64,000 nt of DNA, taken from assembly GCA_021771815.1 (NCBI GenBank), contig JAETOE010000005.1:124001-188000 (forward strand), written 5' to 3'. A program made the position numbers and the translations under genes. Below are positions 25,370-33,723 of the stretch, piece by piece. Below the pieces are notes generated by a model that did not search any database, was not told where the DNA came from, and worked only from the letters and a program-made list of their open reading frames with translations. The stretch's first letter is position 1; every line of letters starts with the position of its first letter. This stretch comes from Roseburia hominis. Its GTDB lineage: Bacteria; Bacillota; Clostridia; Lachnospirales; Lachnospiraceae.

Positions 25370-25452
25370 GGCGACAGGATGGCAGGCGGCAGGCAGATCA
25401 GAAATGAGAACAACTACAGCAAACACATAAGAATTTATCAGGAGGAAATGTT

Positions 25453-26808
25453 ATGGGAATTATCAAAGCAGTTGCAAATGCAATCGGGGGCGGTTTTGCG
25501 GATCAGTGGCTCGAGGTCTACGAGGCAAACGATATGGGGGAGCACACGGTCTTCACGGACGGTGTTTTGATTCGCAAAGGGCAGAACACGAAGGGCACGA
25601 ATAACACGGTCAGCAACGGTTCGATCATCCACGTATACGATAACCAGTTCATGATGCTGGTGGACGGCGGTAAGGTAGTCGATTATACAGCGGAGCCGGG
25701 CTATTATAAGGTGGACAATTCATCGCTGCCGTCCTTATTCAACGGCGAGCTTGGCGAGACGGTAAAAGAGACGTTTAGCCGTATCAAATACGGCGGTCAG
25801 ACGCCGACGGCGCAGAAGGTGTTCTTCGTGAACCTTCAGGAAATAAAGGGAATCAAGTTCGGCACGAGAAACCCTATCAACTATTTTGATAATTTCTATA
25901 ATGCGGAGCTCTTCCTCCGCGCACACGGAACCTATTCCGTCAAGATTACGAATCCGCTTCAGTTCTACGCGGAGGTCATTCCGAGAAATAAGGACAGAGT
26001 GAATTTCGAGGAGATCGGAGATCAGTATATTTCCGAGTTCTTAGAGGCGCTTCAAGCTGCAATCAATCAGATGTCGGCGGACGGCACGAGAATTTCTTAT
26101 GTGACCTCCAAGGCGATGGAACTCGGAAAATATATGCAGGACATTCTGGACGAGGACTGGACGCAGCTTCGCGGTATGGAGATCCAGAAGGTGGGTATCG
26201 CAAGCGTGTCTTACGACGAGGAGTCACAGAAGCTCATCAACATGCGAAATGAAGGCGCGATGCTCGGTTCTGATTTCAATGTAATGCGCGGTATGGCGGT
26301 GAAGAATCTGACCGAGGGCGTGCGCGACGCCGGGAGTAACGCAGCGGGCGCGATGAACGGCTTTATGGGCGTCGGCATGGGAATGAATGCGATGAACCAG
26401 ACGTTATCCGGGCTTGGCGCGATGCAGACTCCCGCCGATATGCAGCGCATGGGAATGCAGCAGGGCGGTATGAATCAGGGAATGGGAGGCATGAACGCAG
26501 GGATGCAGCAGAATGGCGTAAATCCGGGGATGCAGGTTGAGACGGCAAATCCGGGTATGGCGCAGGGCGCAGGCTGGACATGCGAGTGCGGTCATGTGAA
26601 TACCGGAAAATTCTGCAGCGAGTGCGGCAAGCCGATGCCTGCTCCGGCAGCGTCGGAATGGACGTGCGAGTGCGGTCATGTGAACACCGGAAAATTCTGT
26701 AGTGAGTGTGGTAAGCCTGCTCCGGCGGCGTCTACAGAGTGGACGTGCGAATGTGGAACCGTGAACGCGGGTAAGTTCTGCAGCAACTGCGGGAAAGCGA
26801 GGAAATAA
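25453..26808 (+). CDS. SPFH-domain protein with triple zinc ribbon (YdjI-like)
   Basis: 451 residues. Residues 1-290 resemble Bacillus YdjI: MGIIKAVANAIGGGFADQWLEVYE, then IRKGQNTKGTNNTVSNGSIIHVYDNQ and EVIPRNKD, an SPFH/band-7 variant without an obvious membrane helix. A Met/Gly/Gln-rich linker (about 295-370) follows. The tail holds three near-identical ribbons, WTCECGHVNTGKFCSECGKP twice and a third variant (about 374-449). SPFH proteins form membrane scaffolds. It starts after CAGGAGG and is 3 bases from the next gene. In Bacillus ydjGHI acts with PspA in envelope stress; no pspA is present here. Confidence 0.85.
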   Translation: MGIIKAVANAIGGGFADQWLEVYEANDMGEHTVFTDGVLIRKGQNTKGTNNTVSNGSIIHVYDNQFMMLVDGGKVVDYTAEPGYYKVDNSSLPSLFNGELGETVKETFSRIKYGGQTPTAQKVFFVNLQEIKGIKFGTRNPINYFDNFYNAELFLRAHGTYSVKITNPLQFYAEVIPRNKDRVNFEEIGDQYISEFLEALQAAINQMSADGTRISYVTSKAMELGKYMQDILDEDWTQLRGMEIQKVGIASVSYDEESQKLINMRNEGAMLGSDFNVMRGMAVKNLTEGVRDAGSNAAGAMNGFMGVGMGMNAMNQTLSGLGAMQTPADMQRMGMQQGGMNQGMGGMNAGMQQNGVNPGMQVETANPGMAQGAGWTCECGHVNTGKFCSECGKPMPAPAASEWTCECGHVNTGKFCSECGKPAPAASTEWTCECGTVNAGKFCSNCGKARK

Positions 26809-26810
26809 GA

Positions 26811-27899
26811 ATGGCGGTAATCAGTTTTAAGTGTCCGAACTGTGACGGAGAACTGATTTTTGACCCGTCTAGCCAGAAGTATAAATGCGAGTATTGTAAT
26901 TCCCTTTTCTCGCAGGAGGAGCTGGATGCAATGCAGCCGGCGACGGAGGGTGAGAAGAACGCGCAGACGGATGGTTCGCAGGGAACGCAGCAGGATACAA
27001 AAGGAAATGCGGCGGAGAATGAGGGAGAGGCGGTCTGCTATACCTGTCCCTCCTGCGGAGCCGAGATCATGACGGATCAGACGACGGCGGCGACCTTCTG
27101 CTACTACTGTCATAATCCGGTCGTGCTAGGAAAGCGTCTTTCCGGGAATTATCTTCCGAACCGCGTGATTCCCTTCGAAATTACAAAGGAGGCGGCGCAG
27201 AAGGGATTTCTGGATTATGTAGGAAAGAAGAAGTTTGTTCCGAAAGCATTTTTTGATAAGAAGCAGATTGAAAGTATCACGGGCGTGTATTTCCCGTACT
27301 GGCTCTATGATGTGGAGCTGGAGGGAAATATGGACGGAAGCGCGCGCAATATCCGCGTGTGGAGAGCCGGGGATATCGAGTATACGGAGACAAAGCACTA
27401 TTCCGTCAGGCGGGAAGGGGATGTTACCCTCCGCAATCTGACCGAAAATGCGCTTATGAAGGCGAATGTCAAGCTTGCGAGCGGTGTGATGCCGTACCGT
27501 TTCGAGGGGATGAAGGAATTCCATATGGGATATCTTTCAGGATTTTTGGCGGAACGGCGCGATATCGAGCAGAAGGCGGTACAGGCAAAGATGCAGCAGG
27601 AAATGCGCGAGAGTGCCCAAAAGCTTATGCGTGAGACGATTACGGGCTACAACAGCGTGTCGGTGAACAATACATTTTTCCGCCCGAAGCGCGAGAACTG
27701 GTCCTATGTGCTGTTTCCGGTGTGGACGATTACATATAAAGGAAGAAACGGCAAGATTTATTATTACTCTATGAACGGACAGACCGGAAAGGTCTGCGGA
27801 GAACTGCCGATCGACCGGGCAAAGCTTGCAATGACGAGTATAATTACTTCGCTTGTCGTACTTGCGGCAGGATTGTTAGGGGGGTACTTCATATGGTAA
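26811..27899 (+). CDS. TFIIB-type zinc-ribbon membrane protein (YdjG-like)
   Basis: 362 residues. Two N-terminal zinc ribbons: FKCPNCDGEL...KCEYCNS (about 7-30) and YTCPSCGAEI...FCYYCHNP (about 77-103), separated by a low-complexity Gln/Gly/Asn linker. The middle contains the YFPYWLYDVELEG segment typical of this family. One C-terminal helix (about 338-360) should anchor it. The stop overlaps the start of the next gene. Context and architecture match Bacillus YdjG, which works with YdjH at the membrane. The biochemical role is not established. Confidence 0.8.
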   Translation: MAVISFKCPNCDGELIFDPSSQKYKCEYCNSLFSQEELDAMQPATEGEKNAQTDGSQGTQQDTKGNAAENEGEAVCYTCPSCGAEIMTDQTTAATFCYYCHNPVVLGKRLSGNYLPNRVIPFEITKEAAQKGFLDYVGKKKFVPKAFFDKKQIESITGVYFPYWLYDVELEGNMDGSARNIRVWRAGDIEYTETKHYSVRREGDVTLRNLTENALMKANVKLASGVMPYRFEGMKEFHMGYLSGFLAERRDIEQKAVQAKMQQEMRESAQKLMRETITGYNSVSVNNTFFRPKRENWSYVLFPVWTITYKGRNGKIYYYSMNGQTGKVCGELPIDRAKLAMTSIITSLVVLAAGLLGGYFIW

Positions 27900-28711
27900 A
27901 AGAAATGAAAAGGCTGCTCCTGACAATGACGGTCGTTTTGCTGCTTGGCGGTGTTACTGTGTACGCGGCAGAGGATGATAATGTGTACGACGACGCCGGG
28001 CTTCTGACGGAGGCGGAAATCGAAGCCTTAAATGAGAAGATTAACGATCTGGAGGCGGAGTCGGGCTGGAACGTTTACGCTGTGACGACGGATGACGCCA
28101 TGGGCAGGAGTGCGACGGCGTATGCGGATGACTTTTTTGACGAATACTCACCGGAGCAGGAGGACGGCGTAACGCTGCTGATTGACATGGATAACCGTGA
28201 GATCACGATTTCCACCTGTGGGGAAGCGATTCGCTATCTGACGGATACACGTATTGATTATATTTTGGATGATGCGTATACGGACGTTTCCAATGGGGAT
28301 TACGGCGCCTGTCTGATGACGATGGCGGACGGTGTCGCCGGCTATTATCAGAAGGGAATTCCCGAGGGGCAGTACAACTATGACACGGAAACCGGCGAGG
28401 TATCGCGCTATCATAAGCTGACGCTTGCAGAGGCGGGCGTGACGCTTCTGATTGCATTGGTGTGCGGCATTTTAATCTATACTGCGGTCGCGGCAAAATA
28501 TACGCTGCGGTTTGGCACGTATCAGTATGATTTCCGTGCAAACAGTAAAGTGGCGCTTCGAATAAAGCAGGATAATTTTGTGAATCAGACTGTGACGCAG
28601 CGCCGGATTCCGAGGGAGACGAGCAGCAGCGGCGGAAGTAGCAGCGGACGCAGCAGTACGCACCACAGCAGCAGCGGACGTTCCCACGGAGGCGGAAGCC
28701 GTAAGTTCTAG
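27893..28711 (+). CDS. TPM-domain membrane protein (YdjH-like)
   Basis: 272 residues; ATG 27893 overlaps the preceding stop, with AGGGGGG upstream. Signal peptide or anchor 1-23. The TPM domain (about 28-155) has VYDDAGLLTEAEIEALNEKINDLE and VTLLIDMDNREITISTCG. One membrane helix (about 163-185) follows, then a cytoplasmic tail with a Ser/Gly/His/Arg-rich end (from about 238). Bacillus YdjH and plant TLP18.3 share the TPM domain. It is the last gene of the four-gene operon and is followed by a terminator. Confidence 0.85.
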   Translation: MVKEMKRLLLTMTVVLLLGGVTVYAAEDDNVYDDAGLLTEAEIEALNEKINDLEAESGWNVYAVTTDDAMGRSATAYADDFFDEYSPEQEDGVTLLIDMDNREITISTCGEAIRYLTDTRIDYILDDAYTDVSNGDYGACLMTMADGVAGYYQKGIPEGQYNYDTETGEVSRYHKLTLAEAGVTLLIALVCGILIYTAVAAKYTLRFGTYQYDFRANSKVALRIKQDNFVNQTVTQRRIPRETSSSGGSSSGRSSTHHSSSGRSHGGGSRKF

Positions 28712-28766
28712 TGTTCGATGCTTGTGGAATAGAAGTTATAAGTAAATTTCATCAATAAGATTTTGA

Positions 28767-28794
28767 AAAGAGGTTGCCGTGGCAGCCTCTTTGT
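28767..28794 (+). terminator. Terminator after the TPM gene
   Basis: AAAGAGGTTGCC / GGCAGCCTCTTT stem with a two-base loop and a short T-rich tail. Confidence 0.75.
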
Positions 28795-28933
28795 GTTATT
28801 ATCTTCCTCATGAGGACATGTGTAAGCGTGCTGCATACACGGAATGCGGCAGGCAATATGGAATCAAAAGATGAAGCGTTTCGGGCGATTCGGCGGCCTA
28901 TTGCATAACATAGGAAAGAGGATGAAGAAGAAC

Positions 28934-29377
28934 ATGAAAGAAATGGGACAGTATTTTGTTTTGAAGGAAAAGGCGGTTCCGGATGTACTCCTTCGGGTGG
29001 TAGAAGCGAAACGTCTGCTGGATTCAGGTAAGCTGACCTCTGTGCAGGATGCAACGGAGCAGGTGGGAATCAGCAGGAGTTCTTTCTACAAATATAAGGA
29101 TGATATTTTCCCGTTTCATGAGACGGCGAAAGGAAAGACGATCACGATGGTGATTCAGCTTGACGACGAGCCGGGGCTTCTCTCGGTCGTGCTTAAGACA
29201 GTAGCTGAATTTCACGCGAATATCTTAACGATACATCAGAGTATTCCGATTAACGGAATCGCGTCCCTGACGCTCTCGGTGGATGTTCTGCCGCAGACGG
29301 GAGATATGACGGAGATGATCGCGCATATCGGGGAGCACCAGGGAGTCCACGATGTAAAGATTTTAGGCAGAGAATGA
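28934..29377 (+). CDS. ACT-domain regulatory protein (UPF0735 family)
   Basis: 147 residues from ATG 28934; in-frame ATG 28922 sits only one base after AAAGAGG and is less likely. An N-terminal helix-turn-helix-like part (LTSVQDATEQVGISRSSFYKYKDDIFPF) is followed by an ACT domain (about 70-145, ITMVIQLDDEPGLLSVVLKTVAEFHANILTIHQ). ACT domains usually bind amino acids. Bacillus PheB-type members lie near amino-acid genes; here it precedes homoserine dehydrogenase by 84 bases, so it may sense threonine or a related amino acid. No direct target is known. Confidence 0.85.
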   Translation: MKEMGQYFVLKEKAVPDVLLRVVEAKRLLDSGKLTSVQDATEQVGISRSSFYKYKDDIFPFHETAKGKTITMVIQLDDEPGLLSVVLKTVAEFHANILTIHQSIPINGIASLTLSVDVLPQTGDMTEMIAHIGEHQGVHDVKILGRE

Positions 29378-29461
29378 CGTGAGAAGAGTTTCCAGAGCTC
29401 ATGCCGGAAGGCATTTTGCAGAGAAGCTCTAAAAGAGTAGGAAAATGGAGGAAATAGTGGC

Positions 29462-30661
29462 ATGAAAGTAGCGGTAATGGGATATGGAACAATCGGCTCC
29501 GGCGTTGTGGAGGTACTGGATATCAACAGAAACAGTATCACGAAGCGCGCCGGGGAAGAAATAGATGTGAAATATATTCTTGATCTGAGAGATTTTCCGG
29601 GCGATCCGATTCAGGAGAAAGTCGTACATGATTACAAGACAATCGTAGACGATCCCGAGGTAAAGATCGTCGTTGAGACGATGGGAGGCGTTGAGCCGGC
29701 TTATACCTTCGTGAAGGCGATGCTGGAAGCAGGGAAGCATGTTACAACGTCCAACAAAGCTTTGGTTGCAGCGAAGGGCGCAGAGCTGATTGCCCTGGCG
29801 AAGGAGAAGAACGTGAACTTCATGTTCGAGGCGAGCGTTGGCGGCGGTATTCCGATTATCCGTCCGTTGAACTCCTGCCTGACCGCAGATGAGATTGAGG
29901 AGATTACCGGAATCGTGAACGGCACCACGAACTATATGCTCACGAAGATGTCCGAGGAAGGGCTCGAGTTCGACGACGTGTTAAAGGATGCGCAGGCGAA
30001 GGGTTATGCGGAAAAAGACCCTACGGCGGATATTGAAGGATATGACGCATGTCGTAAGATTGCAATCTTGACTTCGCTTGTCTGTGGACAGCAGGTGGAC
30101 TTCGAGGACATTCACACCGAGGGAATCACGAAGATTACCGCGACGGATATCCGTTACGCGAAGGCGATGGGAAGAGCGATTAAGCTTCTGGCGTCGAGCC
30201 GGAAGGTAGGAGACGGCTATGTGGCAATGGTAGCGCCGTTCCTTCTGCCATCCAGCCATCCGCTCTACAGCGTAAACGACGTGTTCAACGCGATTTTCGT
30301 ACACGGAAATGTGCTCGGCGATGCCATGTTCTATGGAAGCGGCGCAGGAAAGCTCCCGACAGCGAGCGCGGTCGTTGCGGATATCGTGGATATCGCAAAG
30401 CATCAGGAGGTAAACATTGCCGTGGAGTGGAGTTCTAAGAAGCTGGAACTTGTGGACTGCGGGAATATGGAGAACCGTTATTTTGTGCGCACGACCGCAG
30501 ACCAGAAGGACGTCCGGCGCGTATTCGGCGAGGCGGAGTATGTGTCCGCTGAGGGCGTAAGCGGCGAGTGCGGATTTATCACGGCGCGCATGAGCGAGGC
30601 GGAGTATCAGAAGAAAGCGGCAGAGCTTGGAAATGTGATTCAGATGATCCGCGTGGGATGA
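29462..30661 (+). CDS. hom: Homoserine dehydrogenase
   Basis: NAD(P)-dependent reduction of aspartate semialdehyde to homoserine, the branch point to threonine and methionine. 399 residues. Nucleotide-binding GYGTIGSGVVEVL is at 6-18. Catalytic-domain signatures include NGTTNYMLTKM (about 150-160) and AKGYAEKDPTADIEGYDACRKIAIL (about 180-204). A short ACT-like C-terminal domain begins near 345. The ATG follows GGAGGAAATAG. It is flanked by an ACT-domain protein and the ApgM-like gene, giving a threonine-biosynthesis set. Identification is very secure. Confidence 0.96.
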   Translation: MKVAVMGYGTIGSGVVEVLDINRNSITKRAGEEIDVKYILDLRDFPGDPIQEKVVHDYKTIVDDPEVKIVVETMGGVEPAYTFVKAMLEAGKHVTTSNKALVAAKGAELIALAKEKNVNFMFEASVGGGIPIIRPLNSCLTADEIEEITGIVNGTTNYMLTKMSEEGLEFDDVLKDAQAKGYAEKDPTADIEGYDACRKIAILTSLVCGQQVDFEDIHTEGITKITATDIRYAKAMGRAIKLLASSRKVGDGYVAMVAPFLLPSSHPLYSVNDVFNAIFVHGNVLGDAMFYGSGAGKLPTASAVVADIVDIAKHQEVNIAVEWSSKKLELVDCGNMENRYFVRTTADQKDVRRVFGEAEYVSAEGVSGECGFITARMSEAEYQKKAAELGNVIQMIRVG

Positions 30662-30730
30662 TTCGCATGAAATAATATTGCGAAATATGGTAGTGAGAAG
30701 AAGCATAATCGCATATGCGTGGAGGAAGAG

Positions 30731-31933
30731 ATGAAATATTTAGTCATATTAGGAGATGGAATGGCGGATCGCCCGATCGAGAGTCTGGGCGGTAAGACGC
30801 CGCTGGAATACGCAAAGACGCCGACGATGGATGAACTGGCGGCAAAGGGCGAAATCGGTATGGTACATACGATACCGGACGGTATGAAGCCGGGGAGCGA
30901 TACGGCGAATCTGTCCGTGCTCGGCTACAACCCGAGAGAGTTCTACTCGGGGCGTTCTCCGCTTGAGGCGCTTTCTATCGGCGTCCCGATGAAGGATACG
31001 GACATTGCGCTTCGCTGCAACATCGTGACGTTATCCGAGGAAGAAGAAAATTATGAGGATCGCACCATCATCGATCACAGTTCCGGCGAGATCAGTACGG
31101 AGGAGTGTGCGGTTCTTCTGGAAGCGGTGAAGAAGGAATTAGAGAGCGATATTTTCCATTTCTATGTGGGAACGAGTTACCGCCACTGTTTAATCTGGGA
31201 AAACGGTGAGGTCGTGGATCTGGTGCAGCCGCATGACGTCCTCGGACAGAAGATCGGCGATAAGCTTCCGGCGAATGAGACGCTTCGTATGATGATGAAG
31301 AAGAGCTACGATATTCTTGTAAATCATCCGATTAATGTAGAACGTAAGAAGAAGGGTTTGAATCCTGCGAATTCCTGCTGGTTCTGGGGCGCGGGTACAA
31401 AGCCGGCACTCTATCCGTTTACCGAGCGGACGCACAAGAGCGGCGCGATGATCTCTGCGGTCGATCTGCTTAAGGGAATCGCGGTCGGCACGTCGATGAA
31501 GGTCATCACGGTGGACGGCGCGAACGGCGGACTTGATACAAATTATGAGGGAAAAGCGGCGGCGGCAGTCGATGTGCTCACAAAGGACGGCTGCGATTTC
31601 GTCTATGTGCATCTGGAAGGACCGGATGAGATGGGGCACCAGGGAAGCGTCGAGAAGAAGGTGAAGGCGATCGAACGCCTTGACGCGCGTATCGTGAAGC
31701 CGATTGTGGAGGGACTGAAGGCGGCGGGGGAGGATTTCCGCATGGTGATTCTGCCGGATCATCCGACGCCGATCTGCCTGCGCACCCACACGGCGGACAA
31801 TGTGCCGTACTTGCTTTATGACAGCACGAAGGAGCGCGAGGAGAGCTGGCATTATAATGAGCGTGAAGCGGCGCAGACCGATAACTTTATTGCCGAAGGG
31901 CATAAGCTGATCGAGTATTTGTTTGAGATGTAG
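30731..31933 (+). CDS. ApgM-type phosphoglycerate mutase-like protein, proposed homoserine kinase
   Basis: 400 residues from ATG 30731 (GGAGGAAGAG upstream). Alkaline-phosphatase-superfamily enzyme of the archaeal-type cofactor-independent phosphoglycerate mutase group: GDGMADRPIESLGGKTPLEYA at the start, SDTANLSVLGYNP (nucleophile Ser region), VHLEGPDEMGHQG and LPDHPTPICLRTHTADNVP for metals. Families of this type next to hom have been proposed to act as a non-orthologous homoserine kinase (TIGR02535). It follows hom directly and no thrB is in view, which supports that role. A glycolytic mutase role cannot be excluded from sequence. Confidence 0.85.
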   Translation: MKYLVILGDGMADRPIESLGGKTPLEYAKTPTMDELAAKGEIGMVHTIPDGMKPGSDTANLSVLGYNPREFYSGRSPLEALSIGVPMKDTDIALRCNIVTLSEEEENYEDRTIIDHSSGEISTEECAVLLEAVKKELESDIFHFYVGTSYRHCLIWENGEVVDLVQPHDVLGQKIGDKLPANETLRMMMKKSYDILVNHPINVERKKKGLNPANSCWFWGAGTKPALYPFTERTHKSGAMISAVDLLKGIAVGTSMKVITVDGANGGLDTNYEGKAAAAVDVLTKDGCDFVYVHLEGPDEMGHQGSVEKKVKAIERLDARIVKPIVEGLKAAGEDFRMVILPDHPTPICLRTHTADNVPYLLYDSTKEREESWHYNEREAAQTDNFIAEGHKLIEYLFEM

Positions 31934-31936
31934 AGT

Positions 31937-32022
31937 GGAAAACAGGGAGGAAAACAGGGAGGAAAATCCTCTGCTCGCCAGAGGGGCTCGCATTTTCCTT
32001 CGGAAAACAGGGAGGATTACAT
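31937..32022 (+). promoter_or_regulatory. Structured leader element, copy B, carrying the zinc-ribbon gene's ribosome site
   Basis: Homologous to 2528-2602. GGAAAACAGGGAGG occurs twice in tandem (from 31937 and 31949) before the core. The core keeps the stem GGAAAA/TTTTCC, the bulged TCCTC (31967-31971), TGC/GCA, the TTTTCC-ttc-GGAAAA alternative (31993-32007) and GGAGG (32011-32015). The apical stem is GCC/GGC here and CTGC/GCAG in copy A, so pairing is kept with different bases. AATCCTC (31965-31971) is complementary to GAGGATT (32012-32018) over the ribosome site. Confidence 0.6.
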
Positions 32023-32232
32023 ATGAGATGTCCGAAATGCGGAAGTGAAACATGTCAGATTATCACAGAGACAACGACTACAGGTAAGGATTTTTCCGCG
32101 GGGAAGGGCTGCTGCGGAGCGATCCTGTTCGGTCCGATCGGGATCCTGTGCGGTGCGTGCGGGAAGGGCAGGCAGGTAAACAGCAGGGCGTACTGGGTGT
32201 GCAGCCAGTGCGGAAACAAGTTCAAGGCGTAG
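32023..32232 (+). CDS. Small double zinc-ribbon protein
   Basis: 69 residues. It starts MRCPKCGSETCQII and ends WVCSQCGNKFKA, so two CxxC knuckles can form one or two zinc sites. Between them lies a Gly/Cys-rich hydrophobic segment (GCCGAILFGPIGILCGACG), which could be a membrane hairpin or a further metal site. The function is unknown to me. The start is fixed by GGAGG in leader copy B. It is followed by a DUF2085 gene two bases after its stop, so the two are cotranscribed. Confidence 0.75.
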   Translation: MRCPKCGSETCQIITETTTTGKDFSAGKGCCGAILFGPIGILCGACGKGRQVNSRAYWVCSQCGNKFKA

Positions 32233-32234
32233 TC

Positions 32235-32615
32235 ATGGATGAGAAACGATGGATCAAATGGATGGAGCGGGGCGCGAAGCTGGGCTGTCATCAGATGCCG
32301 GAGCGAAGCTTTTTCTATAATGGCTTCCAGTTTCCGGTCTGTGCGAGGTGCACGGGAGTCCTGCTTTCGACTGTCCCTGCCGTTATCGTTTTTTGCTTTA
32401 AGAAGCTTTCGGTGAAGGTCTGCATGATGCTGTCGTCCGTGATGTTTCTGGATTGGGTTGTGCAGTTTTTTGAGATACGGGAATCGACGAATATACGACG
32501 GCTTATTACGGGATTGATCGGCGGATTCGGGGTTACTACGCTGCATCTGCATGTTTATCGGAGCGTGGCGCGGGGGATATGGCGCGTGGCAGCGGGGAGA
32601 TGGAATAGAAGGTAG
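32235..32615 (+). CDS. DUF2085 family membrane protein
   Basis: 126 residues from ATG 32235. The DUF2085 signature is CHQMPERSFFYNGFQFPVCARCTG (about 19-42): a CHQ...CxRC pattern that may bind metal. It is followed by membrane helices at about 44-58, 65-80 and 90-108. Function is not known. The last 39 coding bases are duplicated at 36843-36882, the far side of the accessory segment, which suggests that DNA entered here or was rearranged at the 3' end of this gene. Confidence 0.85.
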   Translation: MDEKRWIKWMERGAKLGCHQMPERSFFYNGFQFPVCARCTGVLLSTVPAVIVFCFKKLSVKVCMMLSSVMFLDWVVQFFEIRESTNIRRLITGLIGGFGVTTLHLHVYRSVARGIWRVAAGRWNRR

Positions 32616-32616
32616 T
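32577..32616. repeat. Left 40-bp direct repeat bounding the accessory segment
   Basis: Matches 36843-36882 at 37 of 40 positions: the first 29 bases (32577-32605) are identical and the three differences are all transitions. It covers the 3' end and stop codon of the DUF2085 gene. The placement at a gene 3' end and the AT-rich content between the copies recall integration sites, though no integrase is present. Confidence 0.75.
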
Positions 32617-32787
32617 ATGCTGTTAGCTGAATCATAAATTCTATTCCATGGAATCTGGCACACCAATAAAATTACAAATATAGATAAATGAGATGACAGG
32701 GGTTGAATAAATAAAAATAGATATAATAATATTAGATAGTATTAGATAGTTTGAGAGAATTATTTTATTCAGGAGGAGGTAAAGCGT

Positions 32788-32955
32788 ATGGAAGTTACAG
32801 CTGGCAAAAATTATGCGGAAACTTTGCAGCAACAGCAAATAGAAGTAAGGCGGCTTGTGCTGGATGGTTTGAAGCAGGCAAAGGAAGGAAATGCAAAAGA
32901 TTTTAACGCAGTTTGTGATAGGCTGGAGAAAAAATATGCAAATGCAAAAATATAA
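32788..32955 (+). CDS. Putative antitoxin of a RelE/ParE-type pair
   Basis: 55 residues with an excellent AGGAGGAGG ribosome site. A helical, charged product (QQQQIEVRRLVLDGLKQAKEG, then DRLEKKYANAKI) of the size and kind that precedes RelE/ParE toxins. The toxin ATG (32936) lies inside its last codons, the classical coupled arrangement. No DNA-binding fold is obvious. The 172-bp gap before it is very AT-rich with a duplicated TATTAGATAG but no gene. Because the toxin has a nonsense codon, the antitoxin may be retained without a partner. Confidence 0.6.
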   Translation: MEVTAGKNYAETLQQQQIEVRRLVLDGLKQAKEGNAKDFNAVCDRLEKKYANAKI

Positions 32956-33274
32956 AATTGAGATATCTGAGTTGGCGGAGCAGGATTTGGAGTTTGCAGC
33001 TGACTATATTGCATTTGATTTGAAAAATTCTTCTGCGGCCGTCAGTGTAGTACAGGGTATCCGTAAACAGATAAACAAACTATAGGTTTTTCCAGAGCGT
33101 AACGAGTTGGATGACGATCCAGCGTTGGCAAGTTTGGGCATTCGGATGGATTTTTATAAGAATTATAAAATTTATTATGTGGTAGAGAATAATGTGGTAA
33201 TTGTCATCAGAATTTTACATATGCTAGTAGACAGCAGAGCATGGTTATATCGGACATTTGGACTGGAAGGTTAA
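32936..33274 (+). pseudogene. RelE/ParE-family toxin interrupted by an amber codon
   Basis: From ATG 32936 the frame reads QKYKIEISELAEQDLEFAADYI, a clear RelE/ParE start. It hits TAG at 33083-33085 after 49 codons. The same frame then continues for 62 codons without any stop (VFPERNELDDDPALASLG, YKNYKIYYVV, VVIVIRILHMLVD, LYRTFGLEG) to TAA at 33272-33274. This is the complete ParE/RelE fold, including the characteristic C-terminal RILH-D region. One codon change inactivates it. An intrinsic terminator follows at 33353. Confidence 0.85.
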
Positions 33275-33352
33275 AGTTTATTATTTATGAGAGAAATGAA
33301 TATAGTAACGATATAACTTGATTAAAGTTTAAACAGTTCTGACATGTTGTAG

Positions 33353-33393
33353 AAATATCCCATTCAAGGTGCTTGATACGGGGATATTTTTTT
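33353..33393 (+). terminator. Terminator after the toxin-antitoxin pair
   Basis: AAATATCCC / GGGATATTT with an inner TCAAG-gtg-CTTGA hairpin, followed by seven T. Confidence 0.8.
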
Positions 33394-33428
33394 AACAGAA
33401 TAAATCAAAAATCCTGTATCAGTCATTA

Positions 33429-33723
33429 TTGAACAAGAGGAGGTCGAACCTGCCATACAAGCGTGTGCCGCTTGATTCTATGAAAGAAAAATTATTAAAT
33501 GAATGCGACAGATATTTTAGGTCAGAAAAGGGTGAAATCTTTTTATCTGAAAATCAAGATTTTGTCATGTACCACAGAAAACAATATGGAGTGACATTCC
33601 AAGAATTTTGTGAGCATCGGATATTATGCGGAAGGAAACGGAAGTTTTACGACACCATATTTAATGTCCTTAGTCAAAAAGCGTCCGAATATCAAATGAA
33701 AGGATTTATTTCACAGTTGGAAT
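33429..33723 (+). pseudogene. 5' part of an unknown gene split by the IS element
   Basis: Codes ...MKEKLLNECDRYFRSEKGEI... up to QLE, where the IS begins. The likely starts are TTG 33429, CTG 33450 (AGGAGG six bases before it) or ATG 33480. Joining it to 35575-35891 across one copy of the 7-bp target duplication restores one open frame of up to 203 residues without a stop. The product is unknown to me; it is rich in charged and aromatic residues with no recognised motif. Confidence 0.7.

Noticed and set aside
31190..32053. 287-residue minus-strand frame opposite the ApgM-like gene
   Set aside because: Shadow frame rich in His, Arg and Leu; no ribosome site.
33083..33085. Amber codon as pyrrolysine
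   Set aside because: No pyl genes or PYLIS-like context; a simple nonsense mutation in a toxin is likelier.
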